A stretch of 64,000 nucleotides of DNA from Bog-756 sp963730685. GTDB taxonomy: Bacteria; Actinomycetota; Acidimicrobiia; Acidimicrobiales; RAAP-2. The DNA lies in NCBI GenBank assembly GCA_963730685.1, contig CAVSSP010000001.1:1178001-1242000 (forward strand), read 5' to 3'. The number at the start of each line of letters is the position of its first letter. The stretch's first letter is position 1. The notes under the pieces are model-generated. The model ran no database searches. It was given only the letters and a program-made list of their open reading frames with translations, and had not been told where the DNA came from. Shown piece by piece: positions 1-7,331 of the stretch. The translations under genes and the position numbers were made by a program.

Positions 1-1621
1 GACCGACACCGCCGCCGTCGTCGGGTGGTCGGCCGCCGTGGCCGCCGGCCTCGTGGCTGCCGGGCGCCGCTATCGCACGGCGCCGGGTGTCGACCGGCAG
101 CGACTGCAGATCCTGGCCGCCGGCGCGGTCTCCACCCTCGAGTTCGCCGTGGTGGTGCTGGGACTGTCCGTTCTCGTCCAGTGGCCGGCCCACCCGTGGG
201 TGTTGGTCGCCGCCGGCTCCGTGCTGGTGCCGGCAGGCGTGTGCGCCTCCACCTTCACACGCCTGCTCGGCAAGTCCGATCAGGTGCTGGTGTGGCTGAT
301 CACCCTGACCGGCCTGTCGGCGGTGGTGCTGGCCGTCTACCTGTTGGTCATCCTGGGATTCGGCCACGAGCCCGGCGCGGCGGACCGTGAGGTGCTCGGC
401 CTCTCGATCCTGGCCGCCGCCATCGTGGCGCTCGGCGCGTCGGTCTTCCACCAACGGGCGCTCGAGTTCGCCCAGCACCTGGTGTACGGAACCCAGGCGG
501 TCCCCGACGACGTGGTGAAGACGTTCAGCACCCGGTTGACGCGCGCCGTGGCCATGGACGAGTTGCTGCTCCAGCTGATCGAATCGCTCCACAAGTCGAT
601 GGCGCTGACCAGTGCCGAGGTCTACACCGGGAGCAGCGAGGTGCTGGAGCGCAGCGCCTCCATTCCCGACCGGGGCCCGGGAACGCTCCACATCGGTCCC
701 CAGGAACAACCCGTGGTGGCCCGGGCCGGGGTGTCGGGCAACGCCTGGACCGCGGTATGGCTGCCGGCGGTCATCGCCGGGCGCGACCACGCCCAGCTCC
801 GGGTGTGCCCGATCAGCTACGGCGGCGACCTGTTGGGCCTGGTGGTGGTGGAGCGGCCCACCACCGAGCCCCCATTCACCGAAAAGGAGGACCTGGTTCT
901 CACCGAGCTGTCGCGCCAGGTCGGCCTGGCGCTGCACAACGTGCGCCTCGACTCGGCGCTGCAGTCGACGTTGGACGAGGTCCGGCGCCAGGCCGCCGAG
1001 CTGCGGGCCTCCCGGTCGAGGATCGTGGCCGCCGCCGACGCCGAGCGTCGCCGGGTGGAACGGGACCTCCACGACGGCGCCCAGCAGCATCTGGTGGCCC
1101 TGGCGGTCAACGTCCGGCTCGTCCGCGACCTGGTGCGGGAGGACCCCGACGCCGCCGCCGGGGCGCTCGACGAGATCGCCGCCGAGGTCAAGGCGACCGT
1201 GCAGGAGTTGCGGGACCTGGCCCATGGGATCTATCCGCCGCTGCTGATGGACAACGGGCTCCCCGAAGCGCTGCGGGCGGTGGCCACGAGGAGTCCGCTC
1301 GATGTCGAGGCCTCGGTGGACGGAATCGGCCGGTTCACCCCCGACATCGAGGCGGCCGTGTACTTCTGTTGTCTCGAGGCGTTGCAGAACGCGGCCAAGC
1401 ATGCGCCCGAGGCCCATGTGCACATCAAGGTGTGGGAGGACCAGGGGGGCCTGTTGTTCACGGTCGGTGACGACGGTCCCGGGTTCGACCCGGCCCGCGC
1501 CAGCGGCGGTCACGGGTTCATGAACATGAGCGACCGGCTGGGGGCGATCGGCGGCTCGGTGCGCTGGGACTCGACGCCCGGGGCGGGATCGACGGTGCGG
1601 GGGTCGATACCGCTCACGTGA
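1..1621 (+). CDS. Sensor histidine kinase, NarX/DegS type (5' end outside window)
   Basis: The reading frame is open from base 2, so the N-terminus lies upstream of the window. The visible part has several hydrophobic membrane segments in its first third, a GAF-like region (about 450-950 in DNA), then a HisKA_3 dimerisation domain with the phospho-acceptor motif RDLHDGAQQH near 1069. An HATPase domain follows, with an N-box (EALQNAAKHA) and a G-box (DDGPGFDP). HisKA_3 kinases pair with NarL/LuxR-type regulators, and one lies convergently at 2130-2804, so they probably form one two-component system. The signal sensed cannot be told from sequence. Confidence 0.9.
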   Translation, partial: TDTAAVVGWSAAVAAGLVAAGRRYRTAPGVDRQRLQILAAGAVSTLEFAVVVLGLSVLVQWPAHPWVLVAAGSVLVPAGVCASTFTRLLGKSDQVLVWLITLTGLSAVVLAVYLLVILGFGHEPGAADREVLGLSILAAAIVALGASVFHQRALEFAQHLVYGTQAVPDDVVKTFSTRLTRAVAMDELLLQLIESLHKSMALTSAEVYTGSSEVLERSASIPDRGPGTLHIGPQEQPVVARAGVSGNAWTAVWLPAVIAGRDHAQLRVCPISYGGDLLGLVVVERPTTEPPFTEKEDLVLTELSRQVGLALHNVRLDSALQSTLDEVRRQAAELRASRSRIVAAADAERRRVERDLHDGAQQHLVALAVNVRLVRDLVREDPDAAAGALDEIAAEVKATVQELRDLAHGIYPPLLMDNGLPEALRAVATRSPLDVEASVDGIGRFTPDIEAAVYFCCLEALQNAAKHAPEAHVHIKVWEDQGGLLFTVGDDGPGFDPARASGGHGFMNMSDRLGAIGGSVRWDSTPGAGSTVRGSIPLT

Positions 1622-1672
1622 GCTCGTAACCCAGGTGCACCCATGCGCTACGGGGTGGTACGGGGACCCGGG

Positions 1673-2065
1673 TCAGCCGGGGATGAACCCGGTGGTCTCC
1701 CGTTCGGCCCAGATCCGTTGCAGCTCGGCCGCGCCGAACTCCTCTTTGTTGACGTAGGCGCGCGCACCGCTGGTCGAGGCGTCCGGCGGCAGGTCCTGGG
1801 GGTTGTAGGTGGAGCACAAGATGACCACCACCTCGGGTTCGGCGGCCAGGATCCGCCGGGTGGCCTCCACGCCGTTCATCCCGGGCATGTTGATGTCCAT
1901 CAGCACCAGGGCCGGTCGGAACTCCGCCGCCATGGCGACGGCCTCCTCGCCGTTGGTGGCCTCGCCCACGACGTCGAAACCGTCCATCCGGCCCACGACG
2001 GCCTTGGCCGCGGAACGGAACGGGGCCTGGTCGTCCACGACCAAGACGGGCAACGGGGTCTCCAT
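1673..2065 (-). CDS. Receiver-only response regulator (CheY-like)
   Basis: This 130-residue protein is a single receiver domain. It has the acidic pair VVDD near residues 9-12, the phosphorylatable Asp57 in LMDINMPG, the conserved Ser/Thr region in VILCST and the Lys in VNKEE. No output domain follows. ATG at 2065 is chosen because an upstream in-frame start would add a non-conserved arginine-rich stretch. It lies convergent to the histidine kinase and just downstream of the NarL-type regulator on the same strand. A role as a phosphate sink or accessory regulator for the same kinase is an inference. Confidence 0.8.
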   Translation of the reverse strand: METPLPVLVVDDQAPFRSAAKAVVGRMDGFDVVGEATNGEEAVAMAAEFRPALVLMDINMPGMNGVEATRRILAAEPEVVVILCSTYNPQDLPPDASTSGARAYVNKEEFGAAELQRIWAERETTGFIPG

Positions 2066-2129
2066 ACCGCCAATTGTTCCACGACCGGCACCCTTCCGAC
2101 AGGGAGCTAGCACTCGTCCAGAGGTGTGG

Positions 2130-2804
2130 CTACCCGGTGGCCGTTCCGCCCAGGTAGATGAGCACGGCCTTGACCCGGCGGTTCACGTCCTCCTCTTCGG
2201 TGAGCCCCAGCTTGGAGAAGATGGCGTTGGTGTGCTTCTCGACAGCCCGCTCGGACAGGAACAACGTGGTGGCGATGGCGGCGTTGTTCTTGCCCTGGGC
2301 CATGACGGCCAGCGTCTCCATCTCCCGGGCGGTGAGCCGGTCGAGGTCCGAGGGACGGCGGGGCGCCGATGCCTCCACCAGGGACTCGACCACGGCCGGG
2401 TCGATCACCGAGCCCCCTTCGGCCACCGTCTCGATGGCCCGGACCAGCTCGTCCACCCCGGCGATGGTCTCCTTCAGCAGGTAGGCCCGTCGCGAGGACC
2501 CGTCCGCCAGGAGGGCGAGCGCGTACTCGGGGTTGGCATACTGGCTCAGCACGACGACGCCGACGTCTGGTCTGTGCTCACGCAGATGGGCGGCAGCCTT
2601 GATGCCCTCGTCTGTCCCCGTGGGCGGCATCCGGATATCGGTGACCACCACGTCGGGCAGCACCTCGTCCACCAGGGCCAAGAGATCGGGGAGATCGTTG
2701 GCCGTCCCGACCAGCTCGAGCCCGTCCTGATGGGTGATGAGCCTCTCCACGCCCTGCCGAAGGAGCGCGTTGTCCTCGGCGAGCACCACGCGGATCCCGG
2801 TCAT
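2130..2804 (-). CDS. NarL/LuxR-family response regulator
   Basis: The 224-residue protein has an N-terminal receiver domain (acidic residues Glu10-Asp11, phospho-acceptor Asp56 in VVTDIRMPP, Lys in YLLKE) and a C-terminal LuxR helix-turn-helix, about residues 155-205, starting LTAREMETLAVMAQGK and ending in EKHTNAIFSKLGL. It is a DNA-binding transcription factor switched by phosphorylation. The likely partner is the HisKA_3 kinase ending at 1621. A TACGGT hexamer eight bases before the ATG suggests a leaderless or nearly leaderless transcript. No target genes can be named. Confidence 0.9.
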   Translation of the reverse strand: MTGIRVVLAEDNALLRQGVERLITHQDGLELVGTANDLPDLLALVDEVLPDVVVTDIRMPPTGTDEGIKAAAHLREHRPDVGVVVLSQYANPEYALALLADGSSRRAYLLKETIAGVDELVRAIETVAEGGSVIDPAVVESLVEASAPRRPSDLDRLTAREMETLAVMAQGKNNAAIATTLFLSERAVEKHTNAIFSKLGLTEEEDVNRRVKAVLIYLGGTATG

Positions 2805-2860
2805 GGCCGGTAACCGTAGTCTGCTTCACCGTCGAAGCACCTGGTCGGCCCGTCCGCCGT

Positions 2861-3178
2861 CTACTCCTCGGAGACCAGCTCGTCCTCGAGCTGCAGGTCC
2901 TCGTCGGAGAAGTCGAGCGTGTCCAGTGCCAGCAGGGAGTCCAACTCGGTCGCCATGCTCTCGATCTCGTCGGCCTCGTAGTAGCTCCGATTCAGGGTCA
3001 GGGTGAGCTGCTGCTGCACCAGCGCCAGCGCGTCCTCGGCGGCGGCGGCGGCGTCGTAGACCGAGAACAACCGGGCCTGCATGGCCTGTGCCGACACGAA
3101 GCGCGTCCCACGCTGGTGCGCCTCGGTGGGAAGGGCACGAAGCTGGTCTCCGGGGGTCAACGTCCGCTCTTCTGCCAT
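2861..3178 (-). CDS. Conserved-looking acidic hypothetical protein
   Basis: This is a 105-residue protein with no domain I recognise. The start at 3178 is supported by an AAGGAG ribosome-binding site six bases upstream; a longer in-frame start at 3247 exists but lacks one. The middle is alanine/glutamine-rich and probably helical, and the C-terminus is strongly acidic (many Asp/Glu/Leu). It has no signal peptide or membrane segment, so it is probably cytoplasmic. An 11-bp direct repeat lies about 60-80 bases upstream of the start and could be regulatory. Confidence 0.65.
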   Translation of the reverse strand: MAEERTLTPGDQLRALPTEAHQRGTRFVSAQAMQARLFSVYDAAAAAEDALALVQQQLTLTLNRSYYEADEIESMATELDSLLALDTLDFSDEDLQLEDELVSEE

Positions 3179-3235
3179 GTCGTGCTCCTTGTCCTTGTCG
3201 ATGTCGTTCGTGCCTGTGTCGCTCATGATCTCTGG

Positions 3236-3257
3236 CCTGTCGCTCACCTGTCGCTCA
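3236..3257. repeat. Perfect 11-bp direct repeat upstream of the 2861-3178 gene
   Basis: CCTGTCGCTCA occurs twice back to back (3236-3246 and 3247-3257), and a diverged third copy lies near 3212. An 11-bp spacing puts both copies on one face of the helix, as in many activator sites. It could also be a chance local duplication. Confidence 0.5.
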
Positions 3258-3320
3258 CTAGTATCGGCCTATTCAACACGGAACTGGTGGGATCTCTTCC
3301 GCGCCGACCGAAGAGTTCAT

Positions 3321-3419
3321 TCGGCCGTAACAGGCCGTAACAGGCCGTAACAGCCCGGAACCGCCCGGAACTGCCCGGAACAGGCCGGAACAGGCCGGAA
3401 CAGGCCGGAACAGGCCGGG
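3321..3419. repeat. Tandem decamer repeat, ten units
   Basis: Ten consecutive 10-bp units fit the pattern YNGSCCGKAA; the commonest form is CAGGCCGGAA. The array fills the gap between the divergent genes at 3178 (minus) and 3528 (plus), ending about 110 bp before the latter. Of the remaining gene-free sequence in 3179-3527, only the ribosome-binding site AAGGGAG at about 3517 and the 11-bp repeat at 3236 stand out. Confidence 0.9.
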
Positions 3420-3527
3420 TCGTCCCCGTTCCTGGGCCAAGATGACCCCACCGACATCGCTGGCTCGACGACCCCGGTACCCGGGTCGCGGGGTCCCACG
3501 ACATCTCCACTCCGAAAGGGAGTAACC

Positions 3528-4593
3528 ATGGAAGGCGGCATCACCGACACCGCACGATCGAGCATGCTCCGGGCCGCCGTGGCCAAGGTGGAGCCGCGGG
3601 GAGCTGAAGGGGGCGCTGGAGAGCGGCTCGTTCTCCCACGTCCAGGTGCCCAAAGCCGTCGGCAACGCCATCAACGCCCTCCGCAAGCACCGCGACCCGA
3701 CCGCGGTCGTGGGATCGACCCCGTACCGGGCCGCCCTCCCCTATGTCGCCGCCGCCATCGCCGAACCGTGCCTGGACCGGACCATCGAGGTCCTGGGCGA
3801 GCACTCGGACGACCCGACGAGAGAGCAGCTCGATGCGGCGCTGGCCGAGGTGGCGAGCGAGTTCCCGACGACCACCGTCGCCGTCATGCTGGCTTCGGTT
3901 GCCGACGCCGGCATGCCCTCGTCCGACCTCTGTTTCGAGCTTCTGGCCACCGAGGAACGATTCGGCCTGACCACCTGGTCGGAGGCCGCCCCACCTCCGG
4001 TACCGACGGCGAAGAGCCCCAGGTCCGGCGGCCTTACGCCGGAACAACGGGAGGAGCGGCGGCTGAAGAAGCAGAGGGACGCCGACGAGCGCCGTCGCCG
4101 CCAGGAGGCGGCCCGGGTGGCGGGGGAACGGGTCCGCCGGGCCCGCAAGAAGGAGCGCTCGGAGGGAGCGGACGGCACCGGACGCACACCGGAGGTCCCT
4201 CCCGGCTCCGGCACCGCACCCCGGCTCACCCGGCGGGCCGTTCTCACGCCGGTACAGGAGGAGGCGTACGACCGGGACGACCCGTGGACGGCCGGAGTGG
4301 TCTTCGCCTGGGTTCCCTTCGGCGCCACCGACCCGTCGATTCGGGACGGCGACGGCAAGGTGCGCCCGTGCGTGGTGGTCGCCGGCTCCCCGACCCACCT
4401 GCTCGTCCGGCCGGGCTACTCCGACGGCGGGGTCAAGAGCCGCGACTGGAAGTCGGTCCCGGTCCGGCACTGGCGGCGGTCCGGCTTCGACCAGCCCACC
4501 TGGATCGACATCGAGACGCTGGCGGTGGAGCGCGACGTCGTCCGGTCCCCGGTCGGCTGGCTCGCCCCCGACGACTGGAATTCACTCTGGTAG
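3528..4593 (+). CDS. Two-part protein with a MazF/PemK-like C-terminal domain (frameshifted)
   Basis: An ATG with a strong site (AAGGGAG, five bases upstream) starts a frame that reads well for about 23 codons. The coding sense then continues one base over, from GAGCTGAAG at 3601 to the stop at 4593. Dropping one G from the GGGG run at about 3598-3601 joins them into a 354-residue protein. The N-terminal ~150 residues are unrecognised. A highly charged Lys/Arg/Glu linker follows (about 4040-4170). The last ~110 residues (GKVRPCVVVAGS, then DDWNSLW at the end) resemble the MazF/PemK RNase fold, where RP-x-VVL-type strands are typical. No antitoxin gene is visible next to it. Toxin activity is inference; the fold assignment is moderate. 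Confidence 0.6.
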
Positions 4594-4610
4594 ACGGTCG
4601 TGCCAGTGCA

Positions 4611-4623
4611 TTGCACCATGCAA
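4611..4623. promoter_or_regulatory. Palindrome and -10 hexamer before the HxlR gene
   Basis: TTGCA-CCA-TGCAA is a perfect inverted repeat ending 18 bases before the ATG at 4642. A TACAGT -10-like hexamer (4629-4634) lies seven bases before that ATG, fitting a leaderless transcript. HxlR proteins often repress their own promoters from such palindromes, so autoregulation is plausible. Confidence 0.5.
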
Positions 4624-4641
4624 CCCTCTACAGTGGTGGGC

Positions 4642-5133
4642 ATGCGCCGGAAGAGCTTCGAGGAGATGAACTGCTCCGTGGCCCAGACCCTCGAGGTGGT
4701 GGGCGAGTGGTGGAGCATGCTGATCATCAGGGACTGCTTCCTCGGGATCACCAAATTCGACGACTTCCAGGACCGCCTGGGGATCTCCCGGAACATCCTG
4801 ACCGATCGGCTCGAGCATCTGGTGGCCAGGGGCGTGCTGGCCCGGGTCCCCTACCAGGATCGCCCGGTCCGCTACGACTACCGCCTGACCGACAAGGGGC
4901 GGGACCTGTGGCTGGTGCTCACGGCCATGCGCCAGTGGGGTGACCGCTGGGAGGCGGCCGACGGTGCCCCCGTGCTCATCGAGCACCGGGCCTGCGGGCA
5001 CGAGACCACGGTCGTGCCCACGTGCTCGTCCTGTGGGGCGCAGCTCGACGCCCGGGGGGTCCGGGCTCGACCCGGCCCCGGTGGCGCCCGGCGACCGGCC
5101 GAGGCGCTGCTCCCCCCGGCACGCACCGGCTGA
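4642..5133 (+). CDS. HxlR-family transcriptional regulator
   Basis: A winged-helix regulator of 163 residues. The HxlR core includes the early Cys in FEEMNCSVAQTLEVVGEWW, the helix-turn-helix around FQDRLGISRNILTDRLEHL, and the wing with VRYDYRLTDKGRDL. The C-terminus adds a CGH...CSSCG cysteine cluster that may bind metal or sense redox, a feature seen in some HxlR members. ATG at 4642 is preferred over an upstream start at 4600 because homologues begin near MRRKSFEEM. The regulated gene is not obvious; the next gene on the strand is catalase, 240 bp away with its own operator. Confidence 0.88.
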   Translation: MRRKSFEEMNCSVAQTLEVVGEWWSMLIIRDCFLGITKFDDFQDRLGISRNILTDRLEHLVARGVLARVPYQDRPVRYDYRLTDKGRDLWLVLTAMRQWGDRWEAADGAPVLIEHRACGHETTVVPTCSSCGAQLDARGVRARPGPGGARRPAEALLPPARTG

Positions 5134-5308
5134 CTTTCTTTCTTGCCTGGGTGGTCTCCGTGGTCCCGGCCCGGCCCCAGGCCCTCTTCTGGCCCACTTC
5201 GGACCGTCCCCCGAGGGATCCCGTCCCAGGGTTCACGTTTCACGGAATCGGTCACCGGGCATCGTCCACATCCCAGCCGTTCGATCGGGCCGGCGCACGG
5301 ACTAGTGT

Positions 5309-5323
5309 TTAGAATCGTTCTAA
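5309..5323. promoter_or_regulatory. Per/Fur-box-like operator upstream of catalase
   Basis: TTAGAA-TCG-TTCTAA is a 15-bp palindrome in an otherwise GC-rich leader, about 52 bases before the catalase ATG. Its size and arms match Per boxes recognised by peroxide-sensing Fur-family repressors. A Fur-family gene follows the catalase directly, so this is its probable operator. The rest of the gap 5134-5374 shows nothing else I can support. Confidence 0.75.
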
Positions 5324-5374
5324 CCATAGAAGTGTTCCGCCATCGATCGAAGCCCACCACCCACGGAGGTGCCC

Positions 5375-6862
5375 ATGCCCGAGTCCGAGCCCACGCCCAA
5401 GGCCACGCCCACCCTGACCACCGAGTCCGGGGCCCCGGTCGTCGACAACCAGCGCAGCCAGACCGCCGGCCCCACCGGCCCGGTGCTGCTCCAGGACCAA
5501 CACCTGCTCGAGAAGCTGGCCCGGTTCAACCGGGAGCGCATCCCCGAACGGGTGGTGCACGCCAACGGATCGGCGGCCTACGGAACGTTCGAGGTGACCG
5601 CCGATGTGAGCGCCTGGACCCGGGCCCGGTTCCTCGGCGAGGTAGGTCGGCGCACCGAGGCGTTCCTCCGGTTCTCGACGGTGGCCGGCGGAAGGGGATC
5701 GGCGGACGCGGTACGTGACCCACGGGGGTTCGCGGTCAAGTTCTACACCGAGGACGGTAACTACGACCTGGTCGGGAACAACACTCCGATCTTCTTCATC
5801 CGGGACCCGCTCAAGTTCCCCGACTTCATCCATTCACAGAAGCCCGACCCGTTCACCAACCATCAGGAACCGGACAACGTGTGGGACTTCTTCTCCCACT
5901 CGCCCGAGGCCACCCACATGTTCACGTGGCTGTTCGGCGATCGTGGCATCCCCGCCAGCTACCGCCACATGGACGGGTTCGGCTCCCATACCTATCAGTG
6001 GGTGAACGCCGAGGGCCGAGCGGTCTGGGTCAAGTACCACTTCAAGACCGATCAGGGCATCCGCACCCTCGATTCGTCGGAGGCGGCCGAGCTGGCCGGC
6101 CTCAATCCCGACAGCCACCAGCTCGACCTCATCGAGGCCATCGAGCGGGGTGACCACCCATCGTGGACGCTGAGCGTCCAGGTCATGACACCCGAGGAGG
6201 CCGACGCGCTGGCGGTGAACCCCTTCGACCTGACCAAGGTGTGGTCGCAGAAGCAGTTCCCGAGGCACGAGGTGGGCCGCCTGACCCTCGACCGCAACGC
6301 CGACAACTACTTCGGTGACGTCGAGCAGGCCGGGTTCGACCCGGGCAACTTCGTCCCGGGCATCGGGCCGTCCCCGGACAAGATGCTCCAGGGGCGCCTG
6401 TTCGCCTACGGCGACGCCCACCGTTACCGTCTGGGGACCAACCACACCCAGCTGGCGGTCAACGCACCCCACGCCGCCGAGGTCCGCAACTACGGCCGTG
6501 ACGGTCTCATGGCCGGGCACGGCAACGGCGGGCGGGACAAGAACTACGAGCCCAACAGCTTCGACGGCCCGGTCGAAACCGGGGAGCCCTATGCCGCCCC
6601 CCTCGAGGTGCACGGCGCCACCGGGACCTATGCGTGGGACGACAGGGAGACCGACGAGTTCACACAGGCCGGAGACCTCTACCGGCTGCAACCGCCGGAC
6701 GCCCAGATGAGGCTGGTCGACAATATCGCCGGCGGGTTGGCGGCGGTGTCTCCCGGCGCCATCGGTGACGGCATCATCGACCGCAGCGTGGCCCACTTCC
6801 GTGCCGCCGACCCCGAGTTCGGTGAGCGCGTCGCCCAGGGCGTCAAGGAGCGCGGGCGCTGA
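5375..6862 (+). CDS. katA: Monofunctional haem catalase
   Basis: It breaks down hydrogen peroxide to water and oxygen in the cytoplasm. The 495-residue length matches small-subunit catalases. Visible hallmarks are the distal His62 in RVVHANGSAAYG, the Asn in YDLVGNNTPIFFIRD (about residue 136), the FFSHSPEATHMFTWLFGDRGIP block, and the proximal haem-ligand Tyr region RLFAYGDAHRYRLGTNH. ATG at 5375 has a GGAGG site five bases upstream; a GTG at 5369 overlaps that site and is rejected. A Per-box-like palindrome lies upstream and a Fur-family regulator starts two bases after the stop, so peroxide-controlled co-expression is likely. Confidence 0.96.
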   Translation: MPESEPTPKATPTLTTESGAPVVDNQRSQTAGPTGPVLLQDQHLLEKLARFNRERIPERVVHANGSAAYGTFEVTADVSAWTRARFLGEVGRRTEAFLRFSTVAGGRGSADAVRDPRGFAVKFYTEDGNYDLVGNNTPIFFIRDPLKFPDFIHSQKPDPFTNHQEPDNVWDFFSHSPEATHMFTWLFGDRGIPASYRHMDGFGSHTYQWVNAEGRAVWVKYHFKTDQGIRTLDSSEAAELAGLNPDSHQLDLIEAIERGDHPSWTLSVQVMTPEEADALAVNPFDLTKVWSQKQFPRHEVGRLTLDRNADNYFGDVEQAGFDPGNFVPGIGPSPDKMLQGRLFAYGDAHRYRLGTNHTQLAVNAPHAAEVRNYGRDGLMAGHGNGGRDKNYEPNSFDGPVETGEPYAAPLEVHGATGTYAWDDRETDEFTQAGDLYRLQPPDAQMRLVDNIAGGLAAVSPGAIGDGIIDRSVAHFRAADPEFGERVAQGVKERGR

Positions 6863-6863
6863 C

Positions 6864-7286
6864 GTGCCGGCATCGCTGACCGAGCGGCTGGAGGCCCGGC
6901 ACTGGCGCATCACGCCCCAGCGCCGGGCGGTGGTGGAGGCACTGGGCGGGGAGCACGTGCATCTCAGCGCCGAGCAGGTGCACGCCGGAGCGCGCCGGAT
7001 CGTCCCCGAGGTCAGCCTGGCCACGGTCTACAACACCCTCAACGAGCTCACCGGGATGGGCGAGATCAGCGAGATCAGGCTGTCCGACGGCACGACCCGG
7101 TTCGACCCGAAGATCGGGCCCGGCCACCATCACCTCGTGTGCGAGGGGTGCGGCCTGACCTTCGATGTCGAGCCCAGAGGCACCGACGGCCTCTCGCTTC
7201 CGCGGGCCCAGCGGTACGGCATGACCGTCGACACGGTCGAGGTGGTGTTCCGGGGTCGCTGCAGCAGCTGCGCCGAGCACTCCTGA
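6864..7286 (+). CDS. Fur-family peroxide-type repressor (PerR/FurA/CatR-like)
   Basis: A 140-residue protein with the Fur winged helix (RITPQRRAVVEALGG, then VSLATVYNTLNELTGMGEI), the metal-binding HHHLVCEGC segment, and a C-terminal CSSC pair for structural zinc. It begins with GTG two bases after the catalase stop, so the two are almost certainly one transcript. Linked Fur-family regulators of catalase genes normally repress the catalase and derepress on metal-catalysed oxidation. The palindrome at 5309-5323 is the expected target. Peroxide rather than iron as signal is inferred from context. Confidence 0.92.
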   Translation: MPASLTERLEARHWRITPQRRAVVEALGGEHVHLSAEQVHAGARRIVPEVSLATVYNTLNELTGMGEISEIRLSDGTTRFDPKIGPGHHHLVCEGCGLTFDVEPRGTDGLSLPRAQRYGMTVDTVEVVFRGRCSSCAEHS

Positions 7287-7287
7287 T

Positions 7288-7305
7288 CGGCGGGCCGACC
7301 CGCCG
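7288..7305. terminator. Hairpin between convergent fur and FtsH-like genes
   Basis: CGGCGGG-CCGA-CCCGCCG forms a seven-pair stem with a four-base loop, starting one base after the fur stop. There is no T-run, as is common for high-GC actinobacterial terminators. It could serve both convergent genes. Confidence 0.55.
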
Positions 7306-7331
7306 GCAGGGGTACCGCGGCGAGCGGGCCC

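Noticed and set aside
3321..3419. Tandem decamers (and the arrays at 10622, 29199, 42357, 42501) as CRISPR
   Set aside because: Units are 7-15 bp with no spacers, and no cas genes are present.
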